Assembly (NCBI RefSeq): GCF_030732865.1
Contig: NZ_JASHKB010000009.1
Location: forward strand, 62,001-126,000
From: Roseitalea sp. MMSF_3546
GTDB taxonomy: Bacteria; Pseudomonadota; Alphaproteobacteria; Rhizobiales; Rhizobiaceae
DNA length: 64,000 bases
Direction: 5' to 3'
Position numbers and translations under genes: made by a program
Notes under the pieces: model-generated
Told to the model about the DNA's origin: nothing
Databases searched by the model: none
Seen by the model: only the letters and a program-made list of their open reading frames with translations
Shown here: positions 34,338 to 42,846 of the stretch, in pieces
Layout: each line of letters opens with the position of its first letter
How positions within the stretch are numbered: position 1 is the stretch's first letter

Positions 34338-35266
34338 TGCGTGCCACAAGTTGGCGTCCGGATGGCATCTGGGGCACGGTGCTGCTACCCGTCAAACGCG
34401 GCGCGGTCGATCACGGCGCGCTGACCGAGACCGTAGACATACTGTGCGCCAGCCCGCTTGCCGGGCTCTACACCAACGGCACGGCCTGTGAGTTTCACAA
34501 TCAGACCGAAGCCGAGTTCGACGCGCTGGCAGAACTGGTCGCTTCACGGGCGCGCGCGGCCGGCAAGCCGTTCCAGATCGGTGTCAGCGACACCAATGCG
34601 CGCCGGTCTCGCGAGCGGCTGGCCCGGATCGGCGCGCTGTCCCCGGACGGGGTGCAGTTCATCGTCCCGGACTGGTGGCCGCCCGCGCCCGACGAACAGA
34701 AACGCTTTGTCGCTGGCATGCAGGCGGCGGCCGGAGATCTGCCGCTTGTTCTCTACCAGCCGCCTCACGCCAAGACGCAGCTTTCGCTGGCCGAGATTGC
34801 AGCGCTGCGGGCCGAGGCGCCGGGCCTTGTCGGCATCAAATGCCTTGGCGGCGACGCGGCCTGGTATGCCGAGCGACGGCGCCTGCTGCCCAGCTTCTCC
34901 GTCTTCGTTGGGGGCGGTTCTGTCGCCTTCGGCCGGCCCTTGGGGGCCGACGGCTCGTATTCGAACCTGGCCTGCCTGACACCGCATGGTGCGGTGCGCC
35001 ATTGGCACATGATCGAGTCGAACCCCGACATGGCAAATGAGATTGAAGCCCGCTTCATGGCTTTTTTGAAGACCTACCTGCTGCCACTTGGGCAGGGCCG
35101 GCGCACGCTCTCCAATTCGGCGCTCGACAAGCTGATGGCGGCTGCCGGGGGCTGGGGGCCGGTTGGCCCGGATCTGCTTTGGCCTTATAGCGGCGCCAAT
35201 GCCGAGGACGTCACCGCGGTCGCGCAGGCGGCTCGCGCGGCACTGCCCGAGCTGTTTGAGGCGTGA
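34337..35266 (+). CDS. DapA-superfamily lyase/aldolase, second member
   Basis: 309 residues. It keeps the catalytic tyrosine (Y140 in LVLYQPP) and Schiff-base lysine (K168 in GIKCLGGD), but the carboxylate-binding loop reads GLYTNGTACEFHN instead of GSTGE/GTTGE, so its substrate probably differs from that of the 32623 protein. The rest follows the (beta/alpha)8 barrel, with FVGGGSVAFGRPLGADGSYSN at the usual bottom-of-barrel position. The start lies on the last base of the PhyH stop. It ends the plus-strand operon that starts at 26850, and its stop faces the second MlrC gene at a distance of 7 bases. Confidence 0.84.
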   Translation: MRATSWRPDGIWGTVLLPVKRGAVDHGALTETVDILCASPLAGLYTNGTACEFHNQTEAEFDALAELVASRARAAGKPFQIGVSDTNARRSRERLARIGALSPDGVQFIVPDWWPPAPDEQKRFVAGMQAAAGDLPLVLYQPPHAKTQLSLAEIAALRAEAPGLVGIKCLGGDAAWYAERRRLLPSFSVFVGGGSVAFGRPLGADGSYSNLACLTPHGAVRHWHMIESNPDMANEIEARFMAFLKTYLLPLGQGRRTLSNSALDKLMAAAGGWGPVGPDLLWPYSGANAEDVTAVAQAARAALPELFEA

Positions 35267-35273
35267 GCCACGG

Positions 35274-36803
35274 TCAAGCCGGGTTACTGCCCTCGGCCTC
35301 CAGCCCGCGAACGCGCGCGTCGAATGCCCGCCAGTCGTCGACCGGATCGAGCGGGTAGACCGGACGCGGAATCCGCCGCCATGGCAGGGTATGCACGTCC
35401 GATTGACCCGGGCCGGGCGTGTCGGCGCGGATCACCTGGGCGGTCAGCGGCGCAAAGAACTGAAAATTGGAGGCGGTCTTGAGCACGGCGATCTTGTAGT
35501 CCTCCGGCGTGATGCCGAAGGCCCGATAGACATCGGGCAGATTGCCGGCTACGCCGCGCTTTTCACTGATCAGCAGCGTCACCGGCCCAACATCGAAGAC
35601 CGCAACGCGACCCATGTCGATATGACTCTGATGATTGAACGCGACCGGAACGTGGTGGCCATCGGCGAGAAGGCGCACGCGGCCGGCAACCTCGAGCGGG
35701 GTGAAGAATTCCGGCGCGGAATCGCCGCCTAGCGCCAGCGTGACCCAGGCGCCCTCACCCGCCTGGGCCAACGTGGCGACGGCTTGGGCGGAGATCAGCG
35801 GGATCAGGGCGCGGCTGTTAATGCCGAGCCGAAGCATCGATTCCAAGATCACATTGCTGTCGCCGGCGGCGCCGCCGAACACCGTATCGCCGGTATCGCT
35901 GATCACGACCATGCCCTTTTGGGCCGCATCAGCCCTGCGCACCGCATCGTCGACGGAAATCGCCTCGCGCCGCTGAAAGGCGTCGCGCATCGACCAGGCC
36001 AGATCGGCCAGTTCTTCGGCGAGCGCATCGGCCAGCGCCGCATCGCCGTCGGTGACGACCACGGTCGACCAGCCGCCCTCGTCGACGTCCAGCCAGGGCT
36101 GCATGGGATAATTGGAAGCCTGGATGACGCGAGGATCGGTTTCCATCTGCCGCGCCCGGTCGAACCAGGTCTTCATCGGTCCTTGCGAGGTCAGGAACTG
36201 TTCCTGATGCGACAATAGCGGGATCTTGCGCCAGGTCATGACCGGCTTCACCTCGCCAGCGGCGATGCGCAACAGCACCTGGGCGCCGATGCGTCCCGTA
36301 TCATGTACGTCATGCGGCTGGGTGCGGTGGCCGACGATCGCATCGCAGTGAGCGATGAGCTGATTGGTGACATTGGCATGGTGGTCGATAGCGGCCACGA
36401 TGGGCACGTGCGGACCGAGGATCGACCGGCACAACTTGGCCTGCGCGCCCTCGACGTCGTCGAGATGCTCGGCGGCGCAGGCGCCATGCAGCTGCAGCGC
36501 CAATCCGTCGACCGGTCCGGCCGTCTGCAAACCGGCACGTATGCTCTCGGCAAAGAAATCGAAGGCCTGCTGCGTGACGCGTCCGCCGGCGACGGCGAAG
36601 GCGCGGATGATCGGCACGGTCTCAACATCGCGGCCTGAGTCGCGCACTGCGTCCAGATAGCCGGCGACTGCGCTCTCGGCGGCGGCGTTGCTCAGCATTT
36701 CGTCGCCCTTCTCGATGCCGAAGGCGCGGTAGTCCTCCAGCGTCGTCGGCACCGGATTAAAGTCGTTGGTTTCCTGGGCAATGTGGATCAGCGCGATGCG
36801 CAT
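35274..36803 (-). CDS. M81-family metallopeptidase-like protein (MlrC family), second copy
   Basis: 509 residues, same family as 12376-13872 but clearly diverged. The first motif reads IHIAQETNDFNP, with glutamine where the other copy has histidine (YHETHSF). The second reads AIDHHANVT in place of VLDLHANVS. A changed first metal-site position may alter metal binding or specificity, though QETN variants may be common in the family. LALGGDSAPEFFTP and HQSHIDMG follow. It is divergent from the IclR gene across 302 bases holding two identical-type palindromes, so IclR control is likely. Function in amide or peptide hydrolysis is inferred from the family. Confidence 0.84.
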   Translation of the reverse strand: MRIALIHIAQETNDFNPVPTTLEDYRAFGIEKGDEMLSNAAAESAVAGYLDAVRDSGRDVETVPIIRAFAVAGGRVTQQAFDFFAESIRAGLQTAGPVDGLALQLHGACAAEHLDDVEGAQAKLCRSILGPHVPIVAAIDHHANVTNQLIAHCDAIVGHRTQPHDVHDTGRIGAQVLLRIAAGEVKPVMTWRKIPLLSHQEQFLTSQGPMKTWFDRARQMETDPRVIQASNYPMQPWLDVDEGGWSTVVVTDGDAALADALAEELADLAWSMRDAFQRREAISVDDAVRRADAAQKGMVVISDTGDTVFGGAAGDSNVILESMLRLGINSRALIPLISAQAVATLAQAGEGAWVTLALGGDSAPEFFTPLEVAGRVRLLADGHHVPVAFNHQSHIDMGRVAVFDVGPVTLLISEKRGVAGNLPDVYRAFGITPEDYKIAVLKTASNFQFFAPLTAQVIRADTPGPGQSDVHTLPWRRIPRPVYPLDPVDDWRAFDARVRGLEAEGSNPA

Positions 36804-36936
36804 GACGGCAGCTCCTTGGACGGTTGGCGCTTTCGGTCTCGGTTTGCGCGATCCTTGGGCATCAGGCCGAAACGATCGCCCACCAATTGGTCAATAACGG
36901 CAGAATTCGCTGAAAAGCTGCCCATAAGTCAACTTC

Positions 36937-36953
36937 ATTCAATTATGTTGAAT
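36937..36953. promoter_or_regulatory. palindromic operator 1, ATTCAA-TTATG-TTGAAT
   Basis: A 6-bp perfect inverted repeat around a 5-base centre, 134 bases upstream of the mlrC-2 start. It shares both TTCAA and TTGAA arms and the centre length with the site at 37076. IclR-family proteins bind such short palindromes as dimers of dimers. Confidence 0.6.
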
Positions 36954-37075
36954 ACTGCTGTGCCTCTTGTTGGAGCAGAAACCGATGAAAAGTGCCTTGT
37001 CAAGCGGCCCGACAGATGCATTAATGCGCTCGTATCGGAGAAGCCATCCACAATGGATGCCGATATGAGGATTGT

Positions 37076-37092
37076 ATTCAACAATATTGAAC
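37076..37092. promoter_or_regulatory. palindromic operator 2, ATTCAA-CAATA-TTGAAC
   Basis: The same TTCAA-N5-TTGAA element, ending 13 bases before the iclR TTG start. A protein bound here would block iclR transcription or translation initiation, fitting negative autoregulation. Confidence 0.6.
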
Positions 37093-37105
37093 ATTCGGTA
37101 TCGCC

Positions 37106-37906
37106 TTGGAAGCCCGCATTCAGTCTATCGGCCGAGCCGCCGCCCTGCTCGATGTCATGGGAGCGGGCGAATGGGTTGCATTGCGCGATCTTGCCGACAG
37201 GCTGGGCGTGGCCAAGACGACGACCAGCAACCTGGTTGGGGCACTGGTCGACGTCGGACTCGTCGAGCATGACGCAACGCGCGGTGCCTACCGTCTCGGA
37301 TTGGCCCTGCTCGCCTATGGCAAGGCGGTCGAACGCAGGCTCGACATCGCGGCTGCACTTCGTCCCCATCTGATTGCGCTGAGCGCCGCAACCCGGGAGA
37401 CCGTCAATCTGGCGCTGCCATGCCCGACCGATGCCATCATCGTCGAAAGCCTGGAGGGCAGCCGCTCGCTGCGCGTATCGTCCTATTCAGGCACCCGCGC
37501 CAGCTATCACTCGACCGCATGCGGACGCGCCCTTCTGGCGTGGCACAGCGAGGCATTCCGCCGCGCAATCTTTGCGCTCGGGCCATTGCCGGCCCTGACG
37601 CCGCGGACAGTGACGGATCCGGCCGAAATCGAGGCGCAGCTGGACGAAGGGCGGCGGCGCGGCTGGTTTACGGAGTTCGAGCAGAACGAGACCGGCAGCG
37701 CCTGCGTGGCCGCTCCGGTCTTCGGACCCGATGGCGGCGTTCTCGCCGCGGTCAGCATCGCCGGCCCCGTGGCGCGTTTCGATCGACAAGTCACGCAACG
37801 TCATGCCGCGCTTCTGGTCGAGCGGCTTCGCGGCATCGATCCGTTCGTTCAATCGTCCGTGACTGCCACGGCACCCAGCCGACCGGCGATGCCGGTCGTT
37901 GCATGA
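37106..37906 (+). CDS. IclR-family transcriptional regulator
   Basis: 266 residues. The N-terminal winged helix-turn-helix (about 3-65) begins RIQSIGRAAALLDVM, as IclR proteins do, and includes LADRLGVAKTTTSNL. The GAF-like effector domain runs from about 80 to 250, with GRALLAW and FTEFEQNETGSACVAAPVF. The likely start is a TTG with only a weak ribosome-binding site, and the second TTCAA-N5-TTGAA palindrome ends 13 bases before it. Divergent from mlrC-2 and followed by the aminotransferase and importer genes, it probably regulates part C of the block. The effector is unknown. Confidence 0.86.
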   Translation: MEARIQSIGRAAALLDVMGAGEWVALRDLADRLGVAKTTTSNLVGALVDVGLVEHDATRGAYRLGLALLAYGKAVERRLDIAAALRPHLIALSAATRETVNLALPCPTDAIIVESLEGSRSLRVSSYSGTRASYHSTACGRALLAWHSEAFRRAIFALGPLPALTPRTVTDPAEIEAQLDEGRRRGWFTEFEQNETGSACVAAPVFGPDGGVLAAVSIAGPVARFDRQVTQRHAALLVERLRGIDPFVQSSVTATAPSRPAMPVVA

Positions 37907-37953
37907 CGGCCGGCCGCCTTCACCGAATCAACAGGACAGGGGACACAAATTCG

Positions 37954-39303
37954 ATGGATGCCCAGGAGCAACCCGCCCAGCGCACGGCCGACGGCGACAA
38001 CGGTCACAGCTTCGATCGGTCTTCGCAGGAAATCGAGAACAACAAGGCGGTTATGCCCGGCGGTGTCAGCAGCAACTTCCGGCTCGGCATGGCGCCGACG
38101 CCTCTGGTCATCGAGCGCGGCGACGGTCCGTTCCTCTACGACATCGACGGCAACAGGCTGATCGACTTCTATCTCGGCATGGGGCCGATGATCCTCGGCC
38201 ACCGCCCGTCGCCGGTTATCGAGGCGGTGAATGCGCAACTTGAACGCGGCATCCTTTTCGCCGGCCAGACGTCGATCGAGGCCGAAGCGGCGCGCCTTGT
38301 GTGCAAGCTCGTCCCCTGCGCCGAGCGGATGCGCTTCAACACTTCGGGCTCCGAGGCGATCCAGGGCGCCCTGCGACTGGCGCGTGCGGCGACCGGCCGC
38401 CAGACCGTGCTCAAGTTCGAGGGCCACTACCACGGTTGGTTCGACAACGTCCTATGGTCGGTCGCCCCGCCCGCCGACCACGCAGGCCCCGCCAATGCGC
38501 CGCAGTTGGTTGCAGGCAGCAAAGGCCAACTCGACAGCGGTGCACAGGGGCTTGCGGTTCTGCCCTGGAACGATCTCGAAGCGGTCCGGGCCCGCCTGGC
38601 TGATGAGGATGTCGCCGCCGTCATCATGGAGCCGGCAATGTGCAATGCCGGTGCCATTCACCCGCGCGATGGCTATCTTGAAGGCGTCCGCCAGGCCTGC
38701 ACCGACACAGGCACGATCCTGATCTTCGACGAGGTGATCACGGGTTTCCGCCTGGCGCCCGGCGGAGCCCAGGAACGGCTCGGCGTCACCCCGGACCTTG
38801 CCACCTTCGGCAAGGCCATTGCCAACGGCTTTCCGGTGGCGGCGATCGCCGGTCGCGCCGACCTGATGGAGCTTTGCACGCAAGGCGTCCTGCATGGCGG
38901 CACGTACAATTCCCAGCCCGTTTCAATGGCCGCCACGGCCGCCACGCTCAAAGCGCTAACCCCCGAACTGTTCGCCACAATCGAAGAGCGGGGAACGGCG
39001 CTTATGGAAGGCTTGCGCGCGCTATTTGCGGCCGAGGGTGTCACCGCCAGCGTCAAGGGTTTTCCGCAGATCTTCCACGTCGCATTCGGACTTAACGCGC
39101 CGGCGCGTGACTACCGCGAACTGGCCCGCATGGACAAGGCCGCTTATCGCGCCTTCTGTACCGCCATGCTCCACCGCGGCGTGCGACTTCTGGAGCGTGG
39201 CGCCTGGTTCATGTCGAGCACGCACGATGCCGATGTCGTCGAACAGACGCTTGCCGCCGCGGCCGCCTCGGTGCGCGCGCTCAAGCGCGATGGCGTCCTG
39301 TGA
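37954..39303 (+). CDS. class III aminotransferase, glutamate-1-semialdehyde aminomutase-like
   Basis: 449 residues of a fold type I PLP enzyme. LIFDEVITGFR carries the aspartate that contacts the PLP nitrogen, and the Schiff-base lysine is in TFGKAIANGFP (about residue 286). MPGGVSSNFR near the N-terminus and FEGHYHGW are as in HemL-like proteins. Cluster context argues against a role in haem synthesis and for amino-group transfer or shift in a catabolic intermediate. Many class III relatives of this subgroup sit next to MlrC and dpp-type importer genes, from memory. The frame is open upstream through iclR. The ATG at 37954 (AGGGGA at 11 bases) starts the conserved protein. Confidence 0.85.
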   Translation: MDAQEQPAQRTADGDNGHSFDRSSQEIENNKAVMPGGVSSNFRLGMAPTPLVIERGDGPFLYDIDGNRLIDFYLGMGPMILGHRPSPVIEAVNAQLERGILFAGQTSIEAEAARLVCKLVPCAERMRFNTSGSEAIQGALRLARAATGRQTVLKFEGHYHGWFDNVLWSVAPPADHAGPANAPQLVAGSKGQLDSGAQGLAVLPWNDLEAVRARLADEDVAAVIMEPAMCNAGAIHPRDGYLEGVRQACTDTGTILIFDEVITGFRLAPGGAQERLGVTPDLATFGKAIANGFPVAAIAGRADLMELCTQGVLHGGTYNSQPVSMAATAATLKALTPELFATIEERGTALMEGLRALFAAEGVTASVKGFPQIFHVAFGLNAPARDYRELARMDKAAYRAFCTAMLHRGVRLLERGAWFMSSTHDADVVEQTLAAAAASVRALKRDGVL

Positions 39304-39347
39304 AGCCTGACTCTTGCAAACACATCCCGATAAGGAGGAGTTGAACC

Positions 39348-40898
39348 ATGTATCATCGGATCCAATTGCGACGCCGACGCAAGTCGACAGCACTCGCCGC
39401 AGCGGCCATGGCCATTGCCGTCGCGTTGCCAGCCACTCCAGCCCTGGCCGAAGTGGCCGACTCGCCGCGCGCTGACGATGCTGCGATTGTCCTCGCCGCG
39501 CGCCAGGATCCCGGCACGCTCGACTACGTCAAGAGCAATCTGACCGCTTTGCGCCTGTGGGTGCCGGGCAATGTCATGGAGCCGCTCGTCTATTTCAATG
39601 CCGACGGCACGGTCTCTCCGGGCGTCGCCGAATCCTGGGAAATCAGCGACGATCGACAGACCTACACTTTCACCATTCGCCAAGCCAATTTCTCTGACGG
39701 TTCGCCGATCACGGCAGAGGACGTGATCTACTCGCTCGAGGCGATGAGCCAGAGCCCAGTCGTTTCGAACGCCGCCGCCCATCACGCAGTGGAAGACATC
39801 GAAAAGCTCGACGATCGGACGGTCAGGGTGACCCTGTCGCGTCCCAGCCAGAACTTCTGGCGGGGAATGGGCGACGTTGCCGGCTTGATCCAGCCACAGG
39901 CCGCCGCCGACCAAATCGCAACCAAGCCGATTGGTTCGGGACCATACCGGATCACGGAATATGTCTCCAACAGCCACATCGCGTTCGAGGCCAACCCCGA
40001 ATATTGGGGTGAGCAGCCGGAGATCACCAGCGTCACGGTCAGGATCATCACCGATGGCACGGCCGGCCTCAACGCCATCGAGGCCGGCGAGATCGACGCT
40101 TCGCCGGTCAACACCGTCGATCTGTGGGAGCAGATCGTCAATCGCGGACTCGACGAAGCCTATCGGCTGGTGACGTTTCCACAGGCTGGAGAGCCGACCT
40201 ATGCGGTGGTCAACTCCAATGTCGACCACGAGATACGCAAGACGATTGCGATGACGCTCGACCGTCAGGCATTCAACGATGCGTTCGGCGCGCCGTGGGG
40301 TGTGGAAAACACGTGCACCTTCGGGCTGCCGCACTATCCCTGGTACGAGCCGGCAAGCGAGGAATCCTGTCCGTATCCGTATGACATGGAACAAGCCATG
40401 ACCCGCATCGCCGAGAACGGCTGGGGCGACATACCACTTGAATACGCTTCGCTCAGCGACGTTCCGGATCTGTCGCTGCCCGCCGATCTGATGATCCCGC
40501 TGATGCAGGCTGCTGGCTTCACGGTCGAGCGCAATGCCATGGATCTGGCCCGCTATTCGCAGCTCATCTTCCAGGGCCGTCCGCCGCAGTTCGACGTCAC
40601 GATCATGGCTGGTCCGGGTGAGCCGACCCAATGGGCATGCTCGGATCCCCAGAACGGCGGCTGGAGCACCTATTGCAGCGCCGAGTATACCGAGGCGCTA
40701 GCCGCGGCTGACCAAGCTCTGTCGCAGGAGGAATATGTCAAGCATATGAAGGAAGCCTCCGCGATCTTGCGCGAGGATGCAGTGATCATCCCGATCATCG
40801 CCAAGGCGGGCGTCGGACTGTATCACCCCGATCTCGTCGGCTTCATCGAGCCGCGCGTCGGCGTAGCGATCGAATTCGCTCCGATGTCCTGGCAATAG
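39348..40898 (+). CDS. family-5 solute-binding protein, canonical order
   Basis: 516 residues, signal peptide about 1-35 (Arg-rich start, ends PALAE). Domain order is canonical: EPLVYFNADGTVSPGVAES, then SDDRQTYTFTIRQ, FSDGSPITAEDV and KPIGSGPYRI in the first 220 residues. These are followed by the VDHEIRKTIAMTLDRQAF segment and PYDMEQAMTRIAENGW in the second half. This makes it a good internal reference for the permuted protein at 26850. AAGGAGGAG stands eight bases before the ATG, a strong site. It feeds the importer genes at 40989-44665. Peptide, opine-like or amino-sugar ligands are all possible. Confidence 0.93.
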   Translation: MYHRIQLRRRRKSTALAAAAMAIAVALPATPALAEVADSPRADDAAIVLAARQDPGTLDYVKSNLTALRLWVPGNVMEPLVYFNADGTVSPGVAESWEISDDRQTYTFTIRQANFSDGSPITAEDVIYSLEAMSQSPVVSNAAAHHAVEDIEKLDDRTVRVTLSRPSQNFWRGMGDVAGLIQPQAAADQIATKPIGSGPYRITEYVSNSHIAFEANPEYWGEQPEITSVTVRIITDGTAGLNAIEAGEIDASPVNTVDLWEQIVNRGLDEAYRLVTFPQAGEPTYAVVNSNVDHEIRKTIAMTLDRQAFNDAFGAPWGVENTCTFGLPHYPWYEPASEESCPYPYDMEQAMTRIAENGWGDIPLEYASLSDVPDLSLPADLMIPLMQAAGFTVERNAMDLARYSQLIFQGRPPQFDVTIMAGPGEPTQWACSDPQNGGWSTYCSAEYTEALAAADQALSQEEYVKHMKEASAILREDAVIIPIIAKAGVGLYHPDLVGFIEPRVGVAIEFAPMSWQ

Positions 40899-40920
40899 CA
40901 GGCGCGAGCGACGTAGACGC

Positions 40921-40946
40921 GGCCGCCGGCATCGATGCCGGCGGCC
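40921..40946 (+). terminator. perfect 26-base palindrome after the binding-protein gene
   Basis: Both arms are 13 bases (GGCCGCCGGCATC and its complement), 23 bases after the stop. In RNA it would form a strong hairpin with a minimal loop. No T-run follows, so mRNA-end protection or partial termination is more likely than full termination. Confidence 0.55.
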
Positions 40947-40988
40947 ATAAGCCATGGCCGGCATTGCCGAACAGGGGAACTCCGACAC

Positions 40989-41939
40989 ATGCTTTTGCAC
41001 TATGTGCTGCGAAGGCTGGCATTCTTCATTGGTGCGATGTTCATCGCCTCGGTTCTGATCTTCGTCCTGATCAGGGCCGCTGGCGGCAATGTCGCCGCCG
41101 TCGTGCTCGGCCGCGATGCCAGCCCCGAGGCGATCAACGCACTGGCAACCGAATACGGTCTCGACCGGCCATGGGCCGTGCAGTATCTCGACTGGATTAC
41201 CGGCATGATGGGCGGCGATCTCGGCCAATCATTCCGCACCGGCGAGAGCGTCGCCGACCTTGTCGTCTCGCGACTGCCGATTTCGGTGCCGTTGGCCGGC
41301 GCCGGTCTTGTGCTCGCCATCCTGATCGCAATTCCGGCCGGCACCTACGCGGCGCGCAATGCCGGCCGATCCTCGGGCACCCTGATCGCCCTGATCAGCC
41401 AGATCGGCATTGCCGTACCGGTATTCTGGGCCGGCGTCCTGCTGTCGCTGCTGTTCGGTGTGCAGCTCGGCTGGCTGCCGACCGGCGGCTGGACGCCATG
41501 GAATGTCTCGGTGCTCGGCGCCATTCAGTCGCTCGTGCTGCCGGTGCTGGCGCTCGGGCTCGTCATGGCGGCGTCTTTGAGCCGGTATGTCCGCACGGCC
41601 GTGCTTGACGTCATGAACCAGGACTATGTGCGCACTGCGCGGGCCACCGGCATGAGTCAGACGCGCGCGCTGCTGACGGTCGGCCTGCCTAACGCCGCAC
41701 TGCCGATCGTGACATTTCTGGGGCTTCTCATCGCCGAACTCATCGGCGGCACGGTGATCATCGAGACCGTGTTTTCCTTGCCTGGGCTGAGCCGCATGAT
41801 CCTGTCTAATGTCGCCGCGCGCGAGGTCATCGTCGTTCAGTCGACGGTCATGCTGATCATCGTCTTCGTCATGTTCGTCAACCTGGTCGTGGACCTGCTC
41901 TACGGTCTGCTCGATCCCCGCATACGCGTCGCCGGATAG
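40989..41939 (+). CDS. dipeptide-type ABC importer permease (DppB family), second importer
   Basis: A 316-residue membrane protein with the typical opening MLLHYVLRRLAFFIGAMF and about six transmembrane segments. DYVRTARATGMSQTRALLTV is the ATPase-contact helix and GGTVIIETVFSLPGL the conserved segment before the last helices. The open frame begins at 40935, but the ATG at 40989 has AGGGGAA about ten bases before it and matches the family start. It lies 90 bases after the binding-protein gene, with a 26-base palindrome between, and 13 bases before the DppC-type gene. Confidence 0.93.
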   Translation: MLLHYVLRRLAFFIGAMFIASVLIFVLIRAAGGNVAAVVLGRDASPEAINALATEYGLDRPWAVQYLDWITGMMGGDLGQSFRTGESVADLVVSRLPISVPLAGAGLVLAILIAIPAGTYAARNAGRSSGTLIALISQIGIAVPVFWAGVLLSLLFGVQLGWLPTGGWTPWNVSVLGAIQSLVLPVLALGLVMAASLSRYVRTAVLDVMNQDYVRTARATGMSQTRALLTVGLPNAALPIVTFLGLLIAELIGGTVIIETVFSLPGLSRMILSNVAAREVIVVQSTVMLIIVFVMFVNLVVDLLYGLLDPRIRVAG

Positions 41940-41952
41940 AGCCAATTCAGCC

Positions 41953-42846
41953 ATGCCTCAAGCCGACACCTCCAACCAGAACGCAACAGTGCCCGAAGCA
42001 TCTCCGCATCGGCGTCGACGGCGGCGCATCAGCAATGCCTCGCTACTCGTGGGGTTGGCCCTGACCAGTGTCTTCTTCATTATTGCGCTCGTCTCGTTCT
42101 TCTACGTGCCGCACGATCCGAACATGCCCGATGTGCGCAATCGGCTTCTGCCCTTCGGTTCGCCGGGACATTTGTTCGGCACCGACGTACTCGGTCGCGA
42201 CATCGCCTCGCAATTGATGGTCGGCGCGCAGACTTCGCTACTGGTCGGCGTTGGCGGCGCGGCCATCGCTCTGGTGTTGGGCACGATCGCCGGCCTGGCC
42301 GCCGCCTCGTCGGGCAAGCTGGTGGACGAGACGATCATGCGTGGCGCCGACGTCCTGCTGTCGATACCTGGCATCGTAACCGCGCTCGTATTGGCGGCGA
42401 CGATCGGCTCCGGAGCCGGAACCACGATCCTGGCGCTGACTGCTTTCTTCACGCCCTCGTTCACGCGCGTTATCCGATCGGCCGCCCTTACGGTGCTGGA
42501 GGAGAACTACATCACCGCCGCGCGCCTTTACGGCCGCGATCGCATCTTCATCCTGGCTCGACACGTCGTGCCCAACATTGCCGGCGTGATGATCGTGCAG
42601 TTCACCCTTTACTTCGCGGTCGGCATTCTGGTCGAATCGAGTCTTTCCTACCTCGGCGTCGGCGTCAGCCGGCCGTCCATGTCCTGGGGGCTGATACTCA
42701 ACGAGGCACAGCAGCAGGTCGGCGTTTCATCGCCGCTCGCCATGTGGCCCGGATTGGCCATCGTCCTGGTGGTGCTGGGTCTCAACCTGCTGGGCGACGG
42801 GCTGCGCGACGTGCTCGATCCCAAGCTGAACGGGCGGCGCTCATGA
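41953..42846 (+). CDS. dipeptide-type ABC importer permease (DppC family), second importer
   Basis: 297 residues. A basic N-terminal tail (HRRRRRRISN) is followed by the first transmembrane helix, a periplasmic loop with HLFGTDVLGRDIASQLMVG, and the remaining helices. ENYITAARLYGRDRIFILARH is the ATPase-coupling region and ESSLSYLGVGVSRPSMSWG the conserved C-terminal loop. The stop overlaps the DppD-type start (ATGA). It is paired with the permease at 40989. Confidence 0.93.
   Translation: MPQADTSNQNATVPEASPHRRRRRRISNASLLVGLALTSVFFIIALVSFFYVPHDPNMPDVRNRLLPFGSPGHLFGTDVLGRDIASQLMVGAQTSLLVGVGGAAIALVLGTIAGLAAASSGKLVDETIMRGADVLLSIPGIVTALVLAATIGSGAGTTILALTAFFTPSFTRVIRSAALTVLEENYITAARLYGRDRIFILARHVVPNIAGVMIVQFTLYFAVGILVESSLSYLGVGVSRPSMSWGLILNEAQQQVGVSSPLAMWPGLAIVLVVLGLNLLGDGLRDVLDPKLNGRRS

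Larger units (their letters stand above)
36804..37105. promoter_or_regulatory. divergent mlrC-2/iclR control region
   Basis: 302 bases without a supported gene. Two TTCAA-N5-TTGAA palindromes mark its ends, at 36937-36953 and 37076-37092. The stretch between them is relatively AT-rich. Short open frames crossing it are shadows of the flanking genes. Confidence 0.55.

Noticed and set aside
35274-36803. Reading mlrC-2 as a broken copy of mlrC-1
   Set aside because: It is full length (509 residues), has no internal stop and keeps family motifs in modified form. It is a diverged gene, not a pseudogene.
37954-39303. Naming the aminotransferase hemL
   Set aside because: The sequence is HemL-like, but it is embedded with IclR, MlrC and a dpp-type importer. 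A catabolic relative is more likely.
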